Source of the DNA: Bacteroides pyogenes DSM 20611 = JCM 6294
Lineage (GTDB): Bacteria > Bacteroidota > Bacteroidia > Bacteroidales > Bacteroidaceae
Assembly (NCBI RefSeq): GCF_000428105.1
Contig: NZ_ATZH01000025.1
Coordinates: 1 to 64,000, forward strand
Reading direction: 5' to 3'
Length of the DNA: 64,000 nucleotides
Shown: piece after piece, positions 1-8,665 of the stretch
How positions within the stretch are numbered: position 1 is the stretch's first letter
How the letters are laid out: the number at the start of each line of letters is the position of its first letter
Position numbers and translations under genes: made by a program
The notes under the pieces: model-generated
Databases searched by the model: none
The model's input: only the letters and a program-made list of their open reading frames with translations
What the model was told of the DNA's origin: nothing

Positions 1-110
1 TTTTTCATGGGGCAAAGATAAAAAATCCATGGAATCTTAATATGTTAAATCCCCAAAAATAGAAACTGAGCCCCTAATCCTACTTATTTTGCCTATTCTT
101 GAAAAAGAAA

Positions 111-141
111 AATCCCCGAATTTCTTCGAAATTCAAGGATT
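111..141 (-). terminator. Terminator-like hairpin downstream of tRNA-Phe
   Basis: Nested inverted repeats AATCC/GGATT (111-115, 137-141) and GAATTTC/GAAATTC (118-124, 128-134) close on a 3-nt loop. Read on the minus strand the hairpin is followed by a T-rich tract (complement of 101-110). It lies 25 bases past the 3' end of tRNA-Phe, so it probably ends that transcript. Confidence 0.6.
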
Positions 142-165
142 TACATCGTTTTGCCTTCTTCAAAG

Positions 166-238
166 TGGTGCCACCAGGAATCGAACCGGGGACACAAGGA
201 TTTTCAGTCCTTTGCTCTACCAACTGAGCTATGGCACC
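166..238 (-). tRNA. tRNA-Phe (anticodon GAA)
   Basis: On the minus strand the 73-nt sequence folds as a standard cloverleaf. It has acceptor arms GGTGCCA/TGGCACC, a D-arm with AGCTCAGTTGGTAGAGC, an anticodon arm with loop CTGAAAA (anticodon GAA), and the T-arm sequence GGTTCGATTCC. The 3' CCA is not encoded; the base after the acceptor stem is the discriminator A. A TATCTTTG promoter box lies just upstream (255-262 on the plus strand) and a hairpin with a T tract lies downstream, so it appears to be a single-gene transcript. Confidence 0.97.
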
Positions 239-254
239 TTTTTGTTTGCGGGTG

Positions 255-262
255 CAAAGATA
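255..262 (-). promoter_or_regulatory. Bacteroides -7 box for tRNA-Phe
   Basis: The plus strand reads CAAAGATA, that is TATCTTTG on the minus strand, matching the Bacteroides primary-sigma -7 consensus TAnnTTTG. It is 17 bases upstream of the tRNA 5' end, a suitable distance for a short tRNA leader. Confidence 0.65.
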
Positions 263-369
263 GGGATATTTTCTAATAATGCAATGAATATTCTAAAAAA
301 AGTAGCAGAATGTATATGGAAAATTTAATAAGACTTTGGATATACATTCTGCTTATTTATTATCATGGT

Positions 370-762
370 TTATAGGGAGGAGTTGATAGCTTGTGCTATC
401 GATCTGAATTCTTCATCAGACAGTTTTAGTTTCGGGTTTGAAAACAGCATATCCGATTCTTGCCGGATAGGGATCAGGTGGATATGTGCATGAGGTACTT
501 CCAGTCCGATAACCGCTTCTCCTACTTTCTTGCAGGGAAACGCTTTCTTAATGGCTGTTGCTATTCGTTTTGCGAATACATGCATTTCAGCCAAGTCTTC
601 ATCGGTTAAATCGAATATATAGTCGACCTCTTGTTTGGGAATTACCAAAGTATGTCCTTTGACTAAGGGGTTGATATCGAGAAAAGCAAAGAACTTCTCG
701 TTTTCAGCTACTTTGTAGCAAGGAATTTCACCTGCGATGATTCTACTGAATATTGTTGCCAT
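370..762 (-). CDS. HIT family nucleotide-binding protein
   Basis: The 130-residue protein is a compact single HIT domain. The histidine triad is visible as H91-A-H93-I-H95-L, preceded by the N-terminal FSRIIAGEIP signature of the Hint/PKCI subgroup. Members hydrolyse nucleoside phosphoramidates or related nucleotides in the cytoplasm; the substrate here cannot be told. The ATG start gives the usual family length. It follows greA on the same strand with a 52-bp gap containing a hairpin (782-810), so it is probably expressed by partial read-through from greA. The greA-HIT pairing is, as I recall, common in Bacteroidales. Confidence 0.92.
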   Translation of the reverse strand: MATIFSRIIAGEIPCYKVAENEKFFAFLDINPLVKGHTLVIPKQEVDYIFDLTDEDLAEMHVFAKRIATAIKKAFPCKKVGEAVIGLEVPHAHIHLIPIRQESDMLFSNPKLKLSDEEFRSIAQAINSSL

Positions 763-781
763 AACTTTTCACGGATAAAAT

Positions 782-810
782 AAGGCAAGCCTCGAACAGA
801 GACCTGCCTT
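782..810 (-). terminator. Hairpin between greA and the HIT gene
   Basis: The imperfect stem AAGGCAxGxCTC/GAGxCxTGCCTT (782-793 with 799-810) is followed on the minus strand by ATTTTAT. It sits 4 bases after the greA stop codon and may partly end the greA transcript before the HIT gene. Confidence 0.5.
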
Positions 811-814
811 TGTG

Positions 815-1279
815 TTAAAATGAGATGTTTACTACTTCCAATGAGATTTTTCCTTGCGGAACTGTGATTTCGGCAATCTCACCCACTTTCTTGCCAAGCA
901 GACCTTGAGCGATCGGAGTGTTCACGGAAATCTTTCCTTCTTTCAGGTTGGCTTCGCTTTCGGAAACAATGGTATAGACCATCTTCATGCCATTTTTTAC
1001 ATTTCTCATCTCTACTTTGTTCAAAATCTGCACAGAATCCGTGTTTATTTTTGACTCATCGATGATTTTTGCATCGGCAATGGTCGCCTTCAGATTGTTG
1101 ATACGCATTTCAAGCATGCCTTGCGCTTCTTTTGCTGCATCGTATTCTGCATTTTCAGACAAATCTCCTTTGTCTCTCGCTTCAGCTATCGCTGCGGAAA
1201 TCTTCGGGCGTTCCACTGTTTCCAGTTCTTTCAGTTCCGCCAACAGATTTTTGTACCCTTCTTCTGACATATAAGCCAT
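815..1279 (-). CDS. greA: Transcription elongation factor GreA
   Basis: The 154-residue protein has the full GreA layout. An N-terminal antiparallel coiled coil (about residues 5-75) carries the conserved ISAAIAEARDKGDLSENAEY segment, whose acidic tip enters the RNA polymerase secondary channel. A C-terminal FKBP-like domain with the GLLGKKVGE segment docks on the polymerase. It rescues backtracked complexes by stimulating transcript cleavage. Initiation at M1 or M4 (MAYMSEEGY) is possible. The leader contains a terminator-like hairpin, see the separate entry. Confidence 0.97.
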   Translation of the reverse strand: MAYMSEEGYKNLLAELKELETVERPKISAAIAEARDKGDLSENAEYDAAKEAQGMLEMRINNLKATIADAKIIDESKINTDSVQILNKVEMRNVKNGMKMVYTIVSESEANLKEGKISVNTPIAQGLLGKKVGEIAEITVPQGKISLEVVNISF

Positions 1280-1330
1280 GATATTTTCCTCCTATTTAAT
1301 AGTTATAATTTTAAAAAAGCACATATAAAC

Positions 1331-1362
1331 AAAAAAGAATTCCAACATTCATCATGCTGGAA
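1331..1362 (-). terminator. Possible leader terminator of greA
   Basis: The stem TTCCAxCAT/ATGxTGGAA (1340-1348 with 354-362 of the same kilobase) is followed on the minus strand by a run of six T. It lies between the predicted greA promoter (1388-1395) and the greA start (1279), so it would act inside the 5' leader. It could end most transcripts before the gene, or it may be a terminator of read-through from the upstream lipoprotein gene. Confidence 0.45.
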
Positions 1363-1387
1363 CCCTCTTTTCTAATTTATCTGTTTG

Positions 1388-1395
1388 CAAAGATA
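1388..1395 (-). promoter_or_regulatory. Bacteroides -7 box for greA
   Basis: The plus strand reads CAAAGATA, TATCTTTG on the minus strand, matching TAnnTTTG. It would give a leader of about 100 nt before greA. Confidence 0.6.
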
Positions 1396-1567
1396 GCTCT
1401 TTTACGAATACGTGTCAAGCATAAAAACGATGCTGTGTAACATATTTCTAAAAGATACCTATCCGATTAGCAACTTGGGAGGCCTGTTTTCGGGCTTTTC
1501 CAATGCTGTTATTTTTTCGAGTGTGGAGCAACTTCGGCTTTGAACATTAGCTTAGAAATGCTTTCTC

Positions 1568-2719
1568 CTAAAGCAATGATTTGACAGCTGCTTCCAAATC
1601 TTTAATATTTTCACCGCGGAGCTTCAATTCGTTGTTCCGGTTGATAAGGAATACGGCAGGTACTTGGCGGATATTGTAAATAGAAACATTGGTAGAATAA
1701 ACTCCGTTTCCGTCGCGTACGCAAATCCAGGGGAGGTTATCTGCCGAAGTTTTCCAGAAATGTTCGTCGGCGTCCAAAGAAATCTGATAAATCTCCAGTC
1801 CTTCCGAAGCGTACTTATTATATAGTTCGCGTAACATGAGGTTGTGAGGAGCTCCTGCCGGCGATTGGAAGACCGAAAAATCGAGAAGAACTACCTTCCC
1901 TTTGAGTTCGCTCAATTTGCGTATATTGCCTTTAACATCGCGCAACGCAATATCTATAATCCCGGTTTCCACAATCTTGTCTTTCGGAATCTCCAACGGT
2001 TTGACTTGCGGCCGGCGGGTATTCTTCATTCCCTTAATCACAATGTTATAAAGATTCTTGGAGCGTGTGGCATGAGGGAAAGAATTGTTCAGGCTGGTAG
2101 CTACCGCACCGAAGCATTTTACGTCTTCTTTGTTGTTCAGAGGGTCGAATATCAAGTAGTCGTTGAGCTTTTGGAACAGCGCGAAATAAGCCGCCGATGT
2201 GTTGGGTGCGGCAAAGATATAATTCACTTTCACGTCTTGTTTGTAATTGTCGAGCAAAGCGGTGAGACTGTCTTCGAAAGCGTCGTGCCTGATCTTATTG
2301 TTCTGCAACGCTTGTAAAAGTTGGTCTACATCTTTTTGCAGACGAATCTGCTTCAACGTAAGCTCTTTGATTTTCCGGTTGTTTTCCGATCCTTCTACCG
2401 TATAGGCTGTGGAGAAGTCTACGTAAGGTGCGTTTATGCGGATTGTTTCGGTAGAGTCGATAGAAAAATGGATAATTTTGTCTTCCACTCGCAACCGGTA
2501 GAACTCCGGCGATTCGGGACGTGGCTGTTTGAAACTGAAAGATCCGTTTCCTTTCAGCTTTGTCGAGTCGAGGGGAACAACTCCTTCCAATCCCGAGCTT
2601 TCGAGATAAATCATTTTTCCGTCAGCCCCTGTTACCTCTCCATTCACTTGGAATGCAGGACCTGAACTACAGGCTGTGATGGTCATTGCGGCAATTACCG
2701 CAGAAGTAAATTTTTTCAT
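1568..2719 (-). CDS. DUF4369 thioredoxin-like lipoprotein lacking CxxC
   Basis: The reading frame is open from 2746, but a TATATTTG promoter box covers 2744-2751, so the start is placed at the internal ATG (MKKFTS). This gives 383 residues with a lipoprotein signal ending in ITAC-17. An N-terminal DUF4369 beta domain (about residues 20-115) and a helical linker precede a C-terminal TlpA/AhpC-type thioredoxin fold (about 255-383) with LKGKVVLLDF and a cis-Pro region RQVPAVFLI. The usual CxxC after the first strand is replaced by FQSPAGAPHN, so thiol-disulfide exchange is unlikely. It may bind a ligand or partner in the periplasm. No operon partner is evident. Confidence 0.88.
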   Translation of the reverse strand: MKKFTSAVIAAMTITACSSGPAFQVNGEVTGADGKMIYLESSGLEGVVPLDSTKLKGNGSFSFKQPRPESPEFYRLRVEDKIIHFSIDSTETIRINAPYVDFSTAYTVEGSENNRKIKELTLKQIRLQKDVDQLLQALQNNKIRHDAFEDSLTALLDNYKQDVKVNYIFAAPNTSAAYFALFQKLNDYLIFDPLNNKEDVKCFGAVATSLNNSFPHATRSKNLYNIVIKGMKNTRRPQVKPLEIPKDKIVETGIIDIALRDVKGNIRKLSELKGKVVLLDFSVFQSPAGAPHNLMLRELYNKYASEGLEIYQISLDADEHFWKTSADNLPWICVRDGNGVYSTNVSIYNIRQVPAVFLINRNNELKLRGENIKDLEAAVKSLL

Positions 2720-2743
2720 ATCGTATGTCTTATTTACAAGCTG

Positions 2744-2751
2744 CAAATATA
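2744..2751 (-). promoter_or_regulatory. Bacteroides -7 box for the DUF4369 lipoprotein
   Basis: The plus strand reads CAAATATA, TATATTTG on the minus strand, matching TAnnTTTG. It lies 25 bases before the chosen ATG and overlaps the upstream ATG of the open frame, which argues for the downstream start. Confidence 0.6.
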
Positions 2752-2867
2752 CTTCTTTTCGAGATTACTCAAAGCTTTTTAGCCCGTTCTTCGGCCTTAT
2801 TTTGAAAAAAAACACATGCTTATTAACTTTTTGGCTCATTTCCACACCATTACAATGAATAAATATA

Positions 2868-2875
2868 TATCTTTG
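2868..2875 (+). promoter_or_regulatory. Bacteroides -7 box for pnp
   Basis: TATCTTTG matches the TAnnTTTG consensus and lies 39 bases before the pnp start codon. Confidence 0.6.
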
Positions 2876-2914
2876 CAAGAATTTTGAAAGAAAAGTATTG
2901 ATAAAACAATTTTT

Positions 2915-5041
2915 ATGATTAACCCAATTGTTAAGACGATCGAGCTGGCAGATGGAAGAACCATCACGCTCGAGACGGGAAAGTTGGCAAAACAGGCAGA
3001 CGGTTCTGTGATGCTACGCATGGGAAATACCATGTTGTTGGCTACTGTTTGTGCCGCCAAAGATGCAGTTCCCGGAACCGATTTCATGCCTTTGCAGGTA
3101 GAGTATAAAGAAAAATTTGCGGCTTTCGGCCGTTTCCCCGGTGGTTTCACCAAAAGAGAGGGCAGAGCTTCCGATTATGAGATTCTGACTTGCCGTCTTG
3201 TAGACCGCGCTCTCCGTCCTTTATTCCCCGACAATTATCATGCAGAAGTATATGTAAATATCGTTCTCTTCTCGGCAGACGGCGTGGACATGCCGGACGC
3301 TTTGGCCGGACTGGCGGCTTCTGCGGCCCTTTCCGTATCCGATATTCCGTTCAACGGCCCGATTTCGGAGGTGCGTGTGGCGCGTATCGACGGTCAGTTT
3401 GTCATTAACCCGACTTTCGCTCAATTGGAACAGGCCGATATGGACTTGATGGTTGCCGCTACCTATGAGAACATCATGATGGTGGAAGGCGAGATGAACG
3501 AAGTTTCGGAGGCAGATCTGCTGGAGGCTATGAAAGTGGCTCATGAAGCGATTAAGGTTCACTGTAAAGTACAGATGGAATTGACGGAAGCTGTCGGCAA
3601 GACGGTGAAACGCGAATATTGCCACGAAGTGAACGGCGAAGACCTTCGCAAAGCTGTACGCGAGGCTTGCTACGATAAGGCATACGCCATCGCCGCTTCG
3701 GGAAACAAGAACAAGCATGAACGCCAGGAAGCTTTTGAAGCCGTATGCGAAGAATTCAAAGTACAGTTCAGCGAAGAGGAGTTGGAAGAAAAGGCTCCTC
3801 TGATCGACCGTTATTATCATGATGTGGAAAAAGATGCCATGCGCCGCAGCATCCTCGACGAAGGCAAGCGTCTGGATGGACGCAAAACTACCGAAATCCG
3901 TCCCATCTGGTGCGAAGTAGGCTCTTTGCCCGGTCCTCACGGTTCGGCTATCTTTACTCGCGGCGAAACACAGTCGCTGACTTCCGTTACTTTGGGTACG
4001 AAGTTGGACGAGAAAATCATCGACGATGTATTGGTGCACGGCAAAGAACGCTTCCTGCTGCACTATAACTTCCCTCCTTACTCTACCGGCGAGGCAAGAC
4101 CGCAACGCGGAGTAGGCCGTCGTGAAATCGGTCACGGTCATTTGGCTTGGCGTGCGTTGAAGGGACAAATTCCTGCCGAATACCCGTACGTGGTACGTGT
4201 GGTTTCCGACATTCTCGAATCTAACGGGTCGTCTTCCATGGCTACGGTTTGTGCCGGCACGCTGGCACTGATGGACGCCGGTGTGCAGATTAAGAAACCC
4301 GTATCGGGCATTGCGATGGGATTGATCAAGAATGCGGGCGAAGAGAAGTATGCCGTATTGTCCGACATTTTGGGCGATGAAGACCACTTGGGCGATATGG
4401 ACTTCAAGGTTACCGGAACAAGAGACGGTATCACCGCCACTCAAATGGACATCAAGGTCGACGGATTGTCGTACGAAATTCTGGAACGCGCCTTGAATCA
4501 GGCAAGAGAAGGGCGTATGCACATCCTTGACAAGATTACCGAGACGATTGCCGAGCCGCGTGCCGAACTGAAACCGCATGCGCCGCGCATCGAGACCATG
4601 ATTATTCCGAAAGAATTTATCGGTGCTGTGATCGGTCCCGGCGGAAAAATCATCCAAGGCATGCAAGAAGATACCGGAGCGGTTATCACCATCGAAGAAA
4701 TTGCCGGTGTGGGACGTATCGAAATCTCAGGGACCAACAAGCAAAGTATTGACAGTGCGATGCGCATGATCAAGGCCATTGTCGCAGTTCCCGAGGTGGG
4801 CGAAGTATACCAAGGCAAGGTTCGTTCCATTATGCCTTACGGTGCGTTCATCGAGTTCTTGCCGGGCAAGGACGGGTTGCTGCACATTTCCGAAATCGAC
4901 TGGAAACGTCTGGAAACAGTGGAAGAAGCCGGAATTAAAGAAGGAGACGATATTGAAGTGAAGCTTATCGATATCGACCCGAAGACCGGTAAGTTTAAAC
5001 TTTCCAGAAAGGTGTTGCTCCCCAGACCGGAAAAGAAGTAA
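2915..5041 (+). CDS. pnp: Polyribonucleotide nucleotidyltransferase (PNPase)
   Basis: This 708-residue phosphorolytic 3'-5' exoribonuclease of RNA turnover shows all expected domains. There are two RNase PH folds (about residues 10-230 and 315-545) with an all-helical linker between them. The second fold has [23 protein letters not shown] and the catalytic aspartate region [19 protein letters not shown] domain ([13 protein letters not shown], about 555-615) and an S1 RNA-binding domain (VGEVYQGKV...GLLHISEI, about 625-695) complete it. The length is typical for the family. It is monocistronic, with its own promoter and a strong hairpin downstream at 5132-5176. Confidence 0.98.
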   Translation: MINPIVKTIELADGRTITLETGKLAKQADGSVMLRMGNTMLLATVCAAKDAVPGTDFMPLQVEYKEKFAAFGRFPGGFTKREGRASDYEILTCRLVDRALRPLFPDNYHAEVYVNIVLFSADGVDMPDALAGLAASAALSVSDIPFNGPISEVRVARIDGQFVINPTFAQLEQADMDLMVAATYENIMMVEGEMNEVSEADLLEAMKVAHEAIKVHCKVQMELTEAVGKTVKREYCHEVNGEDLRKAVREACYDKAYAIAASGNKNKHERQEAFEAVCEEFKVQFSEEELEEKAPLIDRYYHDVEKDAMRRSILDEGKRLDGRKTTEIRPIWCEVGSLPGPHGSAIFTRGETQSLTSVTLGTKLDEKIIDDVLVHGKERFLLHYNFPPYSTGEARPQRGVGRREIGHGHLAWRALKGQIPAEYPYVVRVVSDILESNGSSSMATVCAGTLALMDAGVQIKKPVSGIAMGLIKNAGEEKYAVLSDILGDEDHLGDMDFKVTGTRDGITATQMDIKVDGLSYEILERALNQAREGRMHILDKITETIAEPRAELKPHAPRIETMIIPKEFIGAVIGPGGKIIQGMQEDTGAVITIEEIAGVGRIEISGTNKQSIDSAMRMIKAIVAVPEVGEVYQGKVRSIMPYGAFIEFLPGKDGLLHISEIDWKRLETVEEAGIKEGDDIEVKLIDIDPKTGKFKLSRKVLLPRPEKK

Positions 5042-5074
5042 GCGTAACCAACATTTTCAAATAACCAATGAGGG

Positions 5075-5245
5075 TGTGTCAAAACAAAAATGATCATCCC
5101 GAAAAGTTATAGATTGTAACTACCAAACTTAAAAGAGCCGTATTGAACTCTGTTTCGAGTAATGATACGGCTCTTTCTCTTGCTTTTTAGGATGCTCAAG
5201 TTTCAGATTAAAAGTTCTTCTTTGGTTTAATTTAGTTTTGACACA
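5075..5245. mobile_element. MITE-like element with 11-bp terminal inverted repeats
   Basis: The perfect inverted repeats TGTGTCAAAAC (5075-5085) and GTTTTGACACA (5235-5245) bound a 171-bp segment without a reading frame. Its centre is the 12-bp perfect stem AAAGAGCCGTAT/ATACGGCTCTTT with an inner ACTC/GAGT stem. A related segment with a similar hairpin, the flanking phrase AGATTGTAAC and a similar end (GxTTTGACACCCCTC) is found at about 54575-54747 in the opposite orientation. This suggests a dispersed non-autonomous element; no transposase is in the window. Confidence 0.5.
5132..5176 (+). terminator. Strong hairpin terminator after pnp
   Basis: The 12-bp perfect stem AAAGAGCCGTAT (5132-5143) pairs with ATACGGCTCTTT (5165-5176), with a nested 4-bp stem in the loop and T-rich sequence after it. 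It probably ends pnp transcription and is also the core of the MITE-like element. Confidence 0.65.
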
Positions 5246-5776
5246 TTTACATTTGTTTTTGTTGTAACGACCTGCCTTTTGTCGCTTCATCCTCAAATGC
5301 TTCTCGCCGTTCCGCTCCGTTCAGGCCGGATGCAATAAGAATGTCCGATTCCTTTGGCTGCGATTGGAAGTCCGCCACACCGTATTCGGGCGAATATCCA
5401 CCGGTTTCTTCCGCTGAGGGCCTTGTCCGTTTTCTCTTCTACATTCTCCGCTCTCTTCCTGAGATGTTGTTGTTTCACCGGTTCTGAATGAACTTTAGTG
5501 CGTCATTCTAAAAACTCTCTTTCTGAGATGCGGTTACTTCGCCCAAAGAGTTTTCCGGCAACGCTGCCGCTGAACCGATACTCTCTCTATCTCCGGCTTC
5601 TTTCCATCTGTGCAGCGAGATATTCTTCGTTGCTTTTAAGTTGCTGAGATAAAACCTTTTCTCCTTTACCTATTTATAGGTATGTCCCCTGAAGGCATCC
5701 TACCTATCTATTGCTATTTTGCCTTTCTTCCTTTAAATAGGTGATATGATACTATTTATCCCTTCGTTAAAAAAAT

Positions 5777-5784
5777 TATTTTTG
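5777..5784 (+). promoter_or_regulatory. Bacteroides -7 box for the TonB receptor
   Basis: TATTTTTG matches TAnnTTTG and lies 71 bases before the receptor ATG. Confidence 0.5.
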
Positions 5785-5854
5785 CACCCGCAAACTGAAA
5801 AGATGTTTTGAACGAGAACCATTCTTATAGAAAAACAACTTATTATAACGAAAG

Positions 5855-8467
5855 ATGAAACGATTTGTTTTAGCAACACTGATGGCTTTTCTGGCCATGT
5901 CTTTCTTGCGTGCGGAAGATGCTGATAAGAAAGTAAAGACCGATGCCAATATCATCGGACATGTCATTGAGGTTTCTACGGGCGATCATGTCCCCGGAGT
6001 GAGTATTTTCCTGAAAGGGACAACCATCGGTACCGTTTCCGACAATACGGGACATTTCCGCCTGATGGATCTGCCGTTGGGCAAGAAAACGGTTGTGATG
6101 AAAGCTGTCGGCTACAAGACACAAGAGCAGGAAGTCGTTCTCAAAAAAGGGGTTACGATCGAGTTGAATTTCAATATTGAGGAGGATGTGGCTGCGCTCG
6201 ATGCGGTAGTTGTTTCCGCCAACCGCAACGAAACCACCCGCCGTCTGGCTCCTACATTGGTGAACGTAATCGATACGAAGATGTTCACCTGCGCCAATGC
6301 CAACAATCTTGCGCAGGGAATCGTCTTCCAACCGGGCGTGCGTGTGGAGAACAACTGCCAGAACTGCGGCTTCAACCAAGTGCGCATCAACGGTATGGAC
6401 GGACGCTATACACAGATTCTTATCGACTCTCGCCCCATCATGAGCGCCCTTGCCGGCGTGTACGGATTGGAACAGATTCCCACCAATATGATCGAACGCG
6501 TGGAGGTGGTGCGCGGAGGCGGTTCTGCGCTGTTCGGTTCGTCGGCCATTGCGGGGGTGCTGAATATCATCACCAAAGAACCGGCAAAGAACTCTTTCAC
6601 CGTGAACGAGTCTCTCGGGTTTACAGGCATGAAAGCCATTGATAACAATTTGTCTTTCAACGGGTCTATCATAAGCGACGACCAGAGAGCCGGAGCCATG
6701 TTCTTCGGGCAGATGCGTTACCGCAACCCTTGGGACAAGAACGATGACGGGTTCTCCGAAATCGGTAAAATAGACTCGCGTTCGGTAGGGGCGCATGCTT
6801 TCTTGCGTACGTCCGATTACAGCAGGCTGACGGCAGAGGTGCACAGCATACAGGAGTTTCGCCGCGGCGGCGACCATGTGAAAGACGAATGGCCCGCACA
6901 TGTGGCGGCTGTGGCCGAACAGATAGACCATAGCATCTATAGCGGCAACCTGAAATACGATCTGCGTTCTGCCGATTCGAAACATCATTTCCAAGCTTAC
7001 GCCTCGGCACAGCTGATAAACCGTAAGAGCTATTACGGCGGAATCGGCGAGCTGGAAGCCGACGGCAAACGGTTGGGCATATTGGGAAGCCCTGTGCCCC
7101 ACGATATGTACGGCGATAATTACGGATTTACCAAAGGGCGTACGTATATGGGCGGCGCGCAATATTCGTACAACTTCGACAAGCTTCTCTTCATGCCCGC
7201 CCAACTGCTGGTGGGAGCCGAATACACCCGCGACAAACTGAGCGACAATATGCCTATCCGCAGCTGGTATCCGGCAGTGGATGCCGACGGCAAACCCATC
7301 AAAGACGGCAATAAACTTATTCCGCTGTATCCGGAGCTGGATCAACGCATCAACAACTGGAGCCAGTTTGCACAGCTCGAGTGGAAGAACAACCGCTGGA
7401 GCGTGTTGCTAGGTGTGCGCGTGGACGAACACTCCGAAGTGGACGATGCCATCGTAAGCCCCCGCGCCACGTTGCGTTTCAACCCGATAGAAGACATCAA
7501 TCTCCGCGCCACTTATGCGAAAGGCTTCCGTGCCCCGCAAGTGTTCGATGAAGATTTGCACGTGGGCGTAGTGGGCGGAGAGGCCCAGAAGGTAGAGAAC
7601 CGGAAAGGTTTGAATCCGGAGATAAGCCACGCCTTCAGCTTGAGCGCGGATATGTACCACCGCTTCGGAGAGGTGCAGGCAAACCTTCTGGTAGAAGGTT
7701 TCTATACCCGCTTGAAAGACGTGTTCACTTTGCAGGAACAAGGCGCAAAGGGTGACGGAATCAAACGCTACACTCGTGTCAACGGAAGCGGGGCCAAGAT
7801 ATTCGGCGCCAACATCGAAGGGAAACTGGCATTCCGCCGCGTTCAGTTGCAAGCGGGAATTACGCTGACCTCCAACAAATACGACGATGCGCAGGAATGG
7901 GGAGAACGTACAGCGCTTACCGACGGCACAGAGCCTAAGGCCGACGGATCGAACTTCAAGAAGATTGCCGACGGAGAAGACAGAGGCAAGTTCGAAAACG
8001 AGGCTCAGGCAGACAGAGCCATCACGCGCACGCCGGATACGTACGGATACTTTACGTTCGGGTGGAACCCGGTACGTCCCCTGAACATCGCCCTTACCGG
8101 AACATTCACCGGAAAGATGAAAACCCCTCATGCCATCGAATGGGGAGTAGGCGCTGCCGAAACCGATATCGCAGCCATCAAAGCGGGCAAGCGTACAGCC
8201 GGATTCAACGACGGAACGGGCGACGATGCCGCCGCTCCCCGTTGGGACGAACTGGTCACCACGCCTTCATTCTTCGATCTGGGCGCGAAAGTATCTTACG
8301 ATTTCCGTGTCACACAAGCCACAGCGCTTCAGTTGTATGTCGGAATGAGCAATATCTTCAATTCCTTCCAGAAGGATTTCGACCGTGGAGCCAGCCGCGA
8401 CAGCGGATACATCTACGGTCCCACTCAACCGCGCTCATTCTACGTAGGTTGCCGTTACAGTTTCTGA
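5855..8467 (+). CDS. TonB-dependent outer-membrane receptor
   Basis: The 870-residue protein starts with a signal peptide (about 1-20), then a carboxypeptidase-regulatory-like beta domain (about 33-110, IIGHVIEVSTGDHVPGVSIF). A plug domain follows (about 120-245, ending ERVEVVRGGGSALFGSSAIA), then a 22-strand-type barrel ending in aromatic YVGCRYSF. It would take up a scarce nutrient across the outer membrane using TonB energy. The substrate is not evident, and no SusD partner or regulator sits beside it. The plug holds an unusual Cys168-Gln-Asn-Cys171 pair just before the GFNQVRINGMDGRYTQ segment, possibly for metal or disulfide chemistry. Metal, heme or corrinoid uptake are guesses only. 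Confidence 0.93.
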   Translation: MKRFVLATLMAFLAMSFLRAEDADKKVKTDANIIGHVIEVSTGDHVPGVSIFLKGTTIGTVSDNTGHFRLMDLPLGKKTVVMKAVGYKTQEQEVVLKKGVTIELNFNIEEDVAALDAVVVSANRNETTRRLAPTLVNVIDTKMFTCANANNLAQGIVFQPGVRVENNCQNCGFNQVRINGMDGRYTQILIDSRPIMSALAGVYGLEQIPTNMIERVEVVRGGGSALFGSSAIAGVLNIITKEPAKNSFTVNESLGFTGMKAIDNNLSFNGSIISDDQRAGAMFFGQMRYRNPWDKNDDGFSEIGKIDSRSVGAHAFLRTSDYSRLTAEVHSIQEFRRGGDHVKDEWPAHVAAVAEQIDHSIYSGNLKYDLRSADSKHHFQAYASAQLINRKSYYGGIGELEADGKRLGILGSPVPHDMYGDNYGFTKGRTYMGGAQYSYNFDKLLFMPAQLLVGAEYTRDKLSDNMPIRSWYPAVDADGKPIKDGNKLIPLYPELDQRINNWSQFAQLEWKNNRWSVLLGVRVDEHSEVDDAIVSPRATLRFNPIEDINLRATYAKGFRAPQVFDEDLHVGVVGGEAQKVENRKGLNPEISHAFSLSADMYHRFGEVQANLLVEGFYTRLKDVFTLQEQGAKGDGIKRYTRVNGSGAKIFGANIEGKLAFRRVQLQAGITLTSNKYDDAQEWGERTALTDGTEPKADGSNFKKIADGEDRGKFENEAQADRAITRTPDTYGYFTFGWNPVRPLNIALTGTFTGKMKTPHAIEWGVGAAETDIAAIKAGKRTAGFNDGTGDDAAAPRWDELVTTPSFFDLGAKVSYDFRVTQATALQLYVGMSNIFNSFQKDFDRGASRDSGYIYGPTQPRSFYVGCRYSF

Positions 8468-8531
8468 TGAACGGAGCCGTCCGGCGGGCGCAACGCTTTC
8501 CCGCCGGAGTGTGAGAAGAAGACCAAACAAG

Positions 8532-8572
8532 GCAGGGCATAGCGAACAATCGACAGATTCGCCATGCCCTGC
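8532..8572 (+). terminator. Terminator-like hairpin after the TonB receptor
   Basis: GCAGGGCATAGCGAA (8532-8546) pairs with TTCGCCATGCCCTGC (8558-8572), 15 bp with one mismatch and an 11-nt loop, followed by TTCGTTTCG. It lies 65 bases past the receptor stop codon. Confidence 0.6.
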
Positions 8573-8633
8573 TTCGTTTCGTTCGGCGGGAGTGTTTGCC
8601 GATGCCGGCAAGCGTGGTCCGCCCATGAAAAGA

Positions 8634-8665
8634 GAATCGGGAAGTACCCCCATACTTCCCGATTC
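8634..8665. terminator. Second perfect hairpin after the TonB receptor
   Basis: GAATCGGGAAGTA (8634-8646) and TACTTCCCGATTC (8653-8665) form a perfect 13-bp stem with a 6-nt C-rich loop. No T tract follows, so it may be a transcript-stabilising or protein-binding hairpin rather than a simple terminator. Confidence 0.5.

Larger units (their letters stand above)
5042..5854. other. 813-bp spacer: MITE-like element and degenerate 64-66 bp repeats
   Basis: No credible gene lies between pnp and the TonB receptor. The left part is a terminal-inverted-repeat element (5075-5245). The middle (about 5385-5650) contains weakly similar segments around CTCTCT at 5451, 5515 and 5581, spaced 64 and 66 bp, two of them followed by TTCCTGAGATG or TTTCTGAGATG. 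The right end holds the receptor promoter box. Confidence 0.5.

Noticed and set aside
1..20. Start of a minus-strand gene at position 8 with a TATCTTTG box at 13-20
   Set aside because: Only two codons are inside the window, and the box would place the transcription start at the ATG; not enough to support a feature.
5293..5478. A 61-residue minus-strand frame in the pnp-receptor spacer
   Set aside because: Composition and lack of any recognisable pattern suggest chance; the region is degenerate repeat.
5246..5854. A cobalamin or other riboswitch before the TonB receptor
   Set aside because: No GCCACTG box or other conserved aptamer core was seen on the plus strand.
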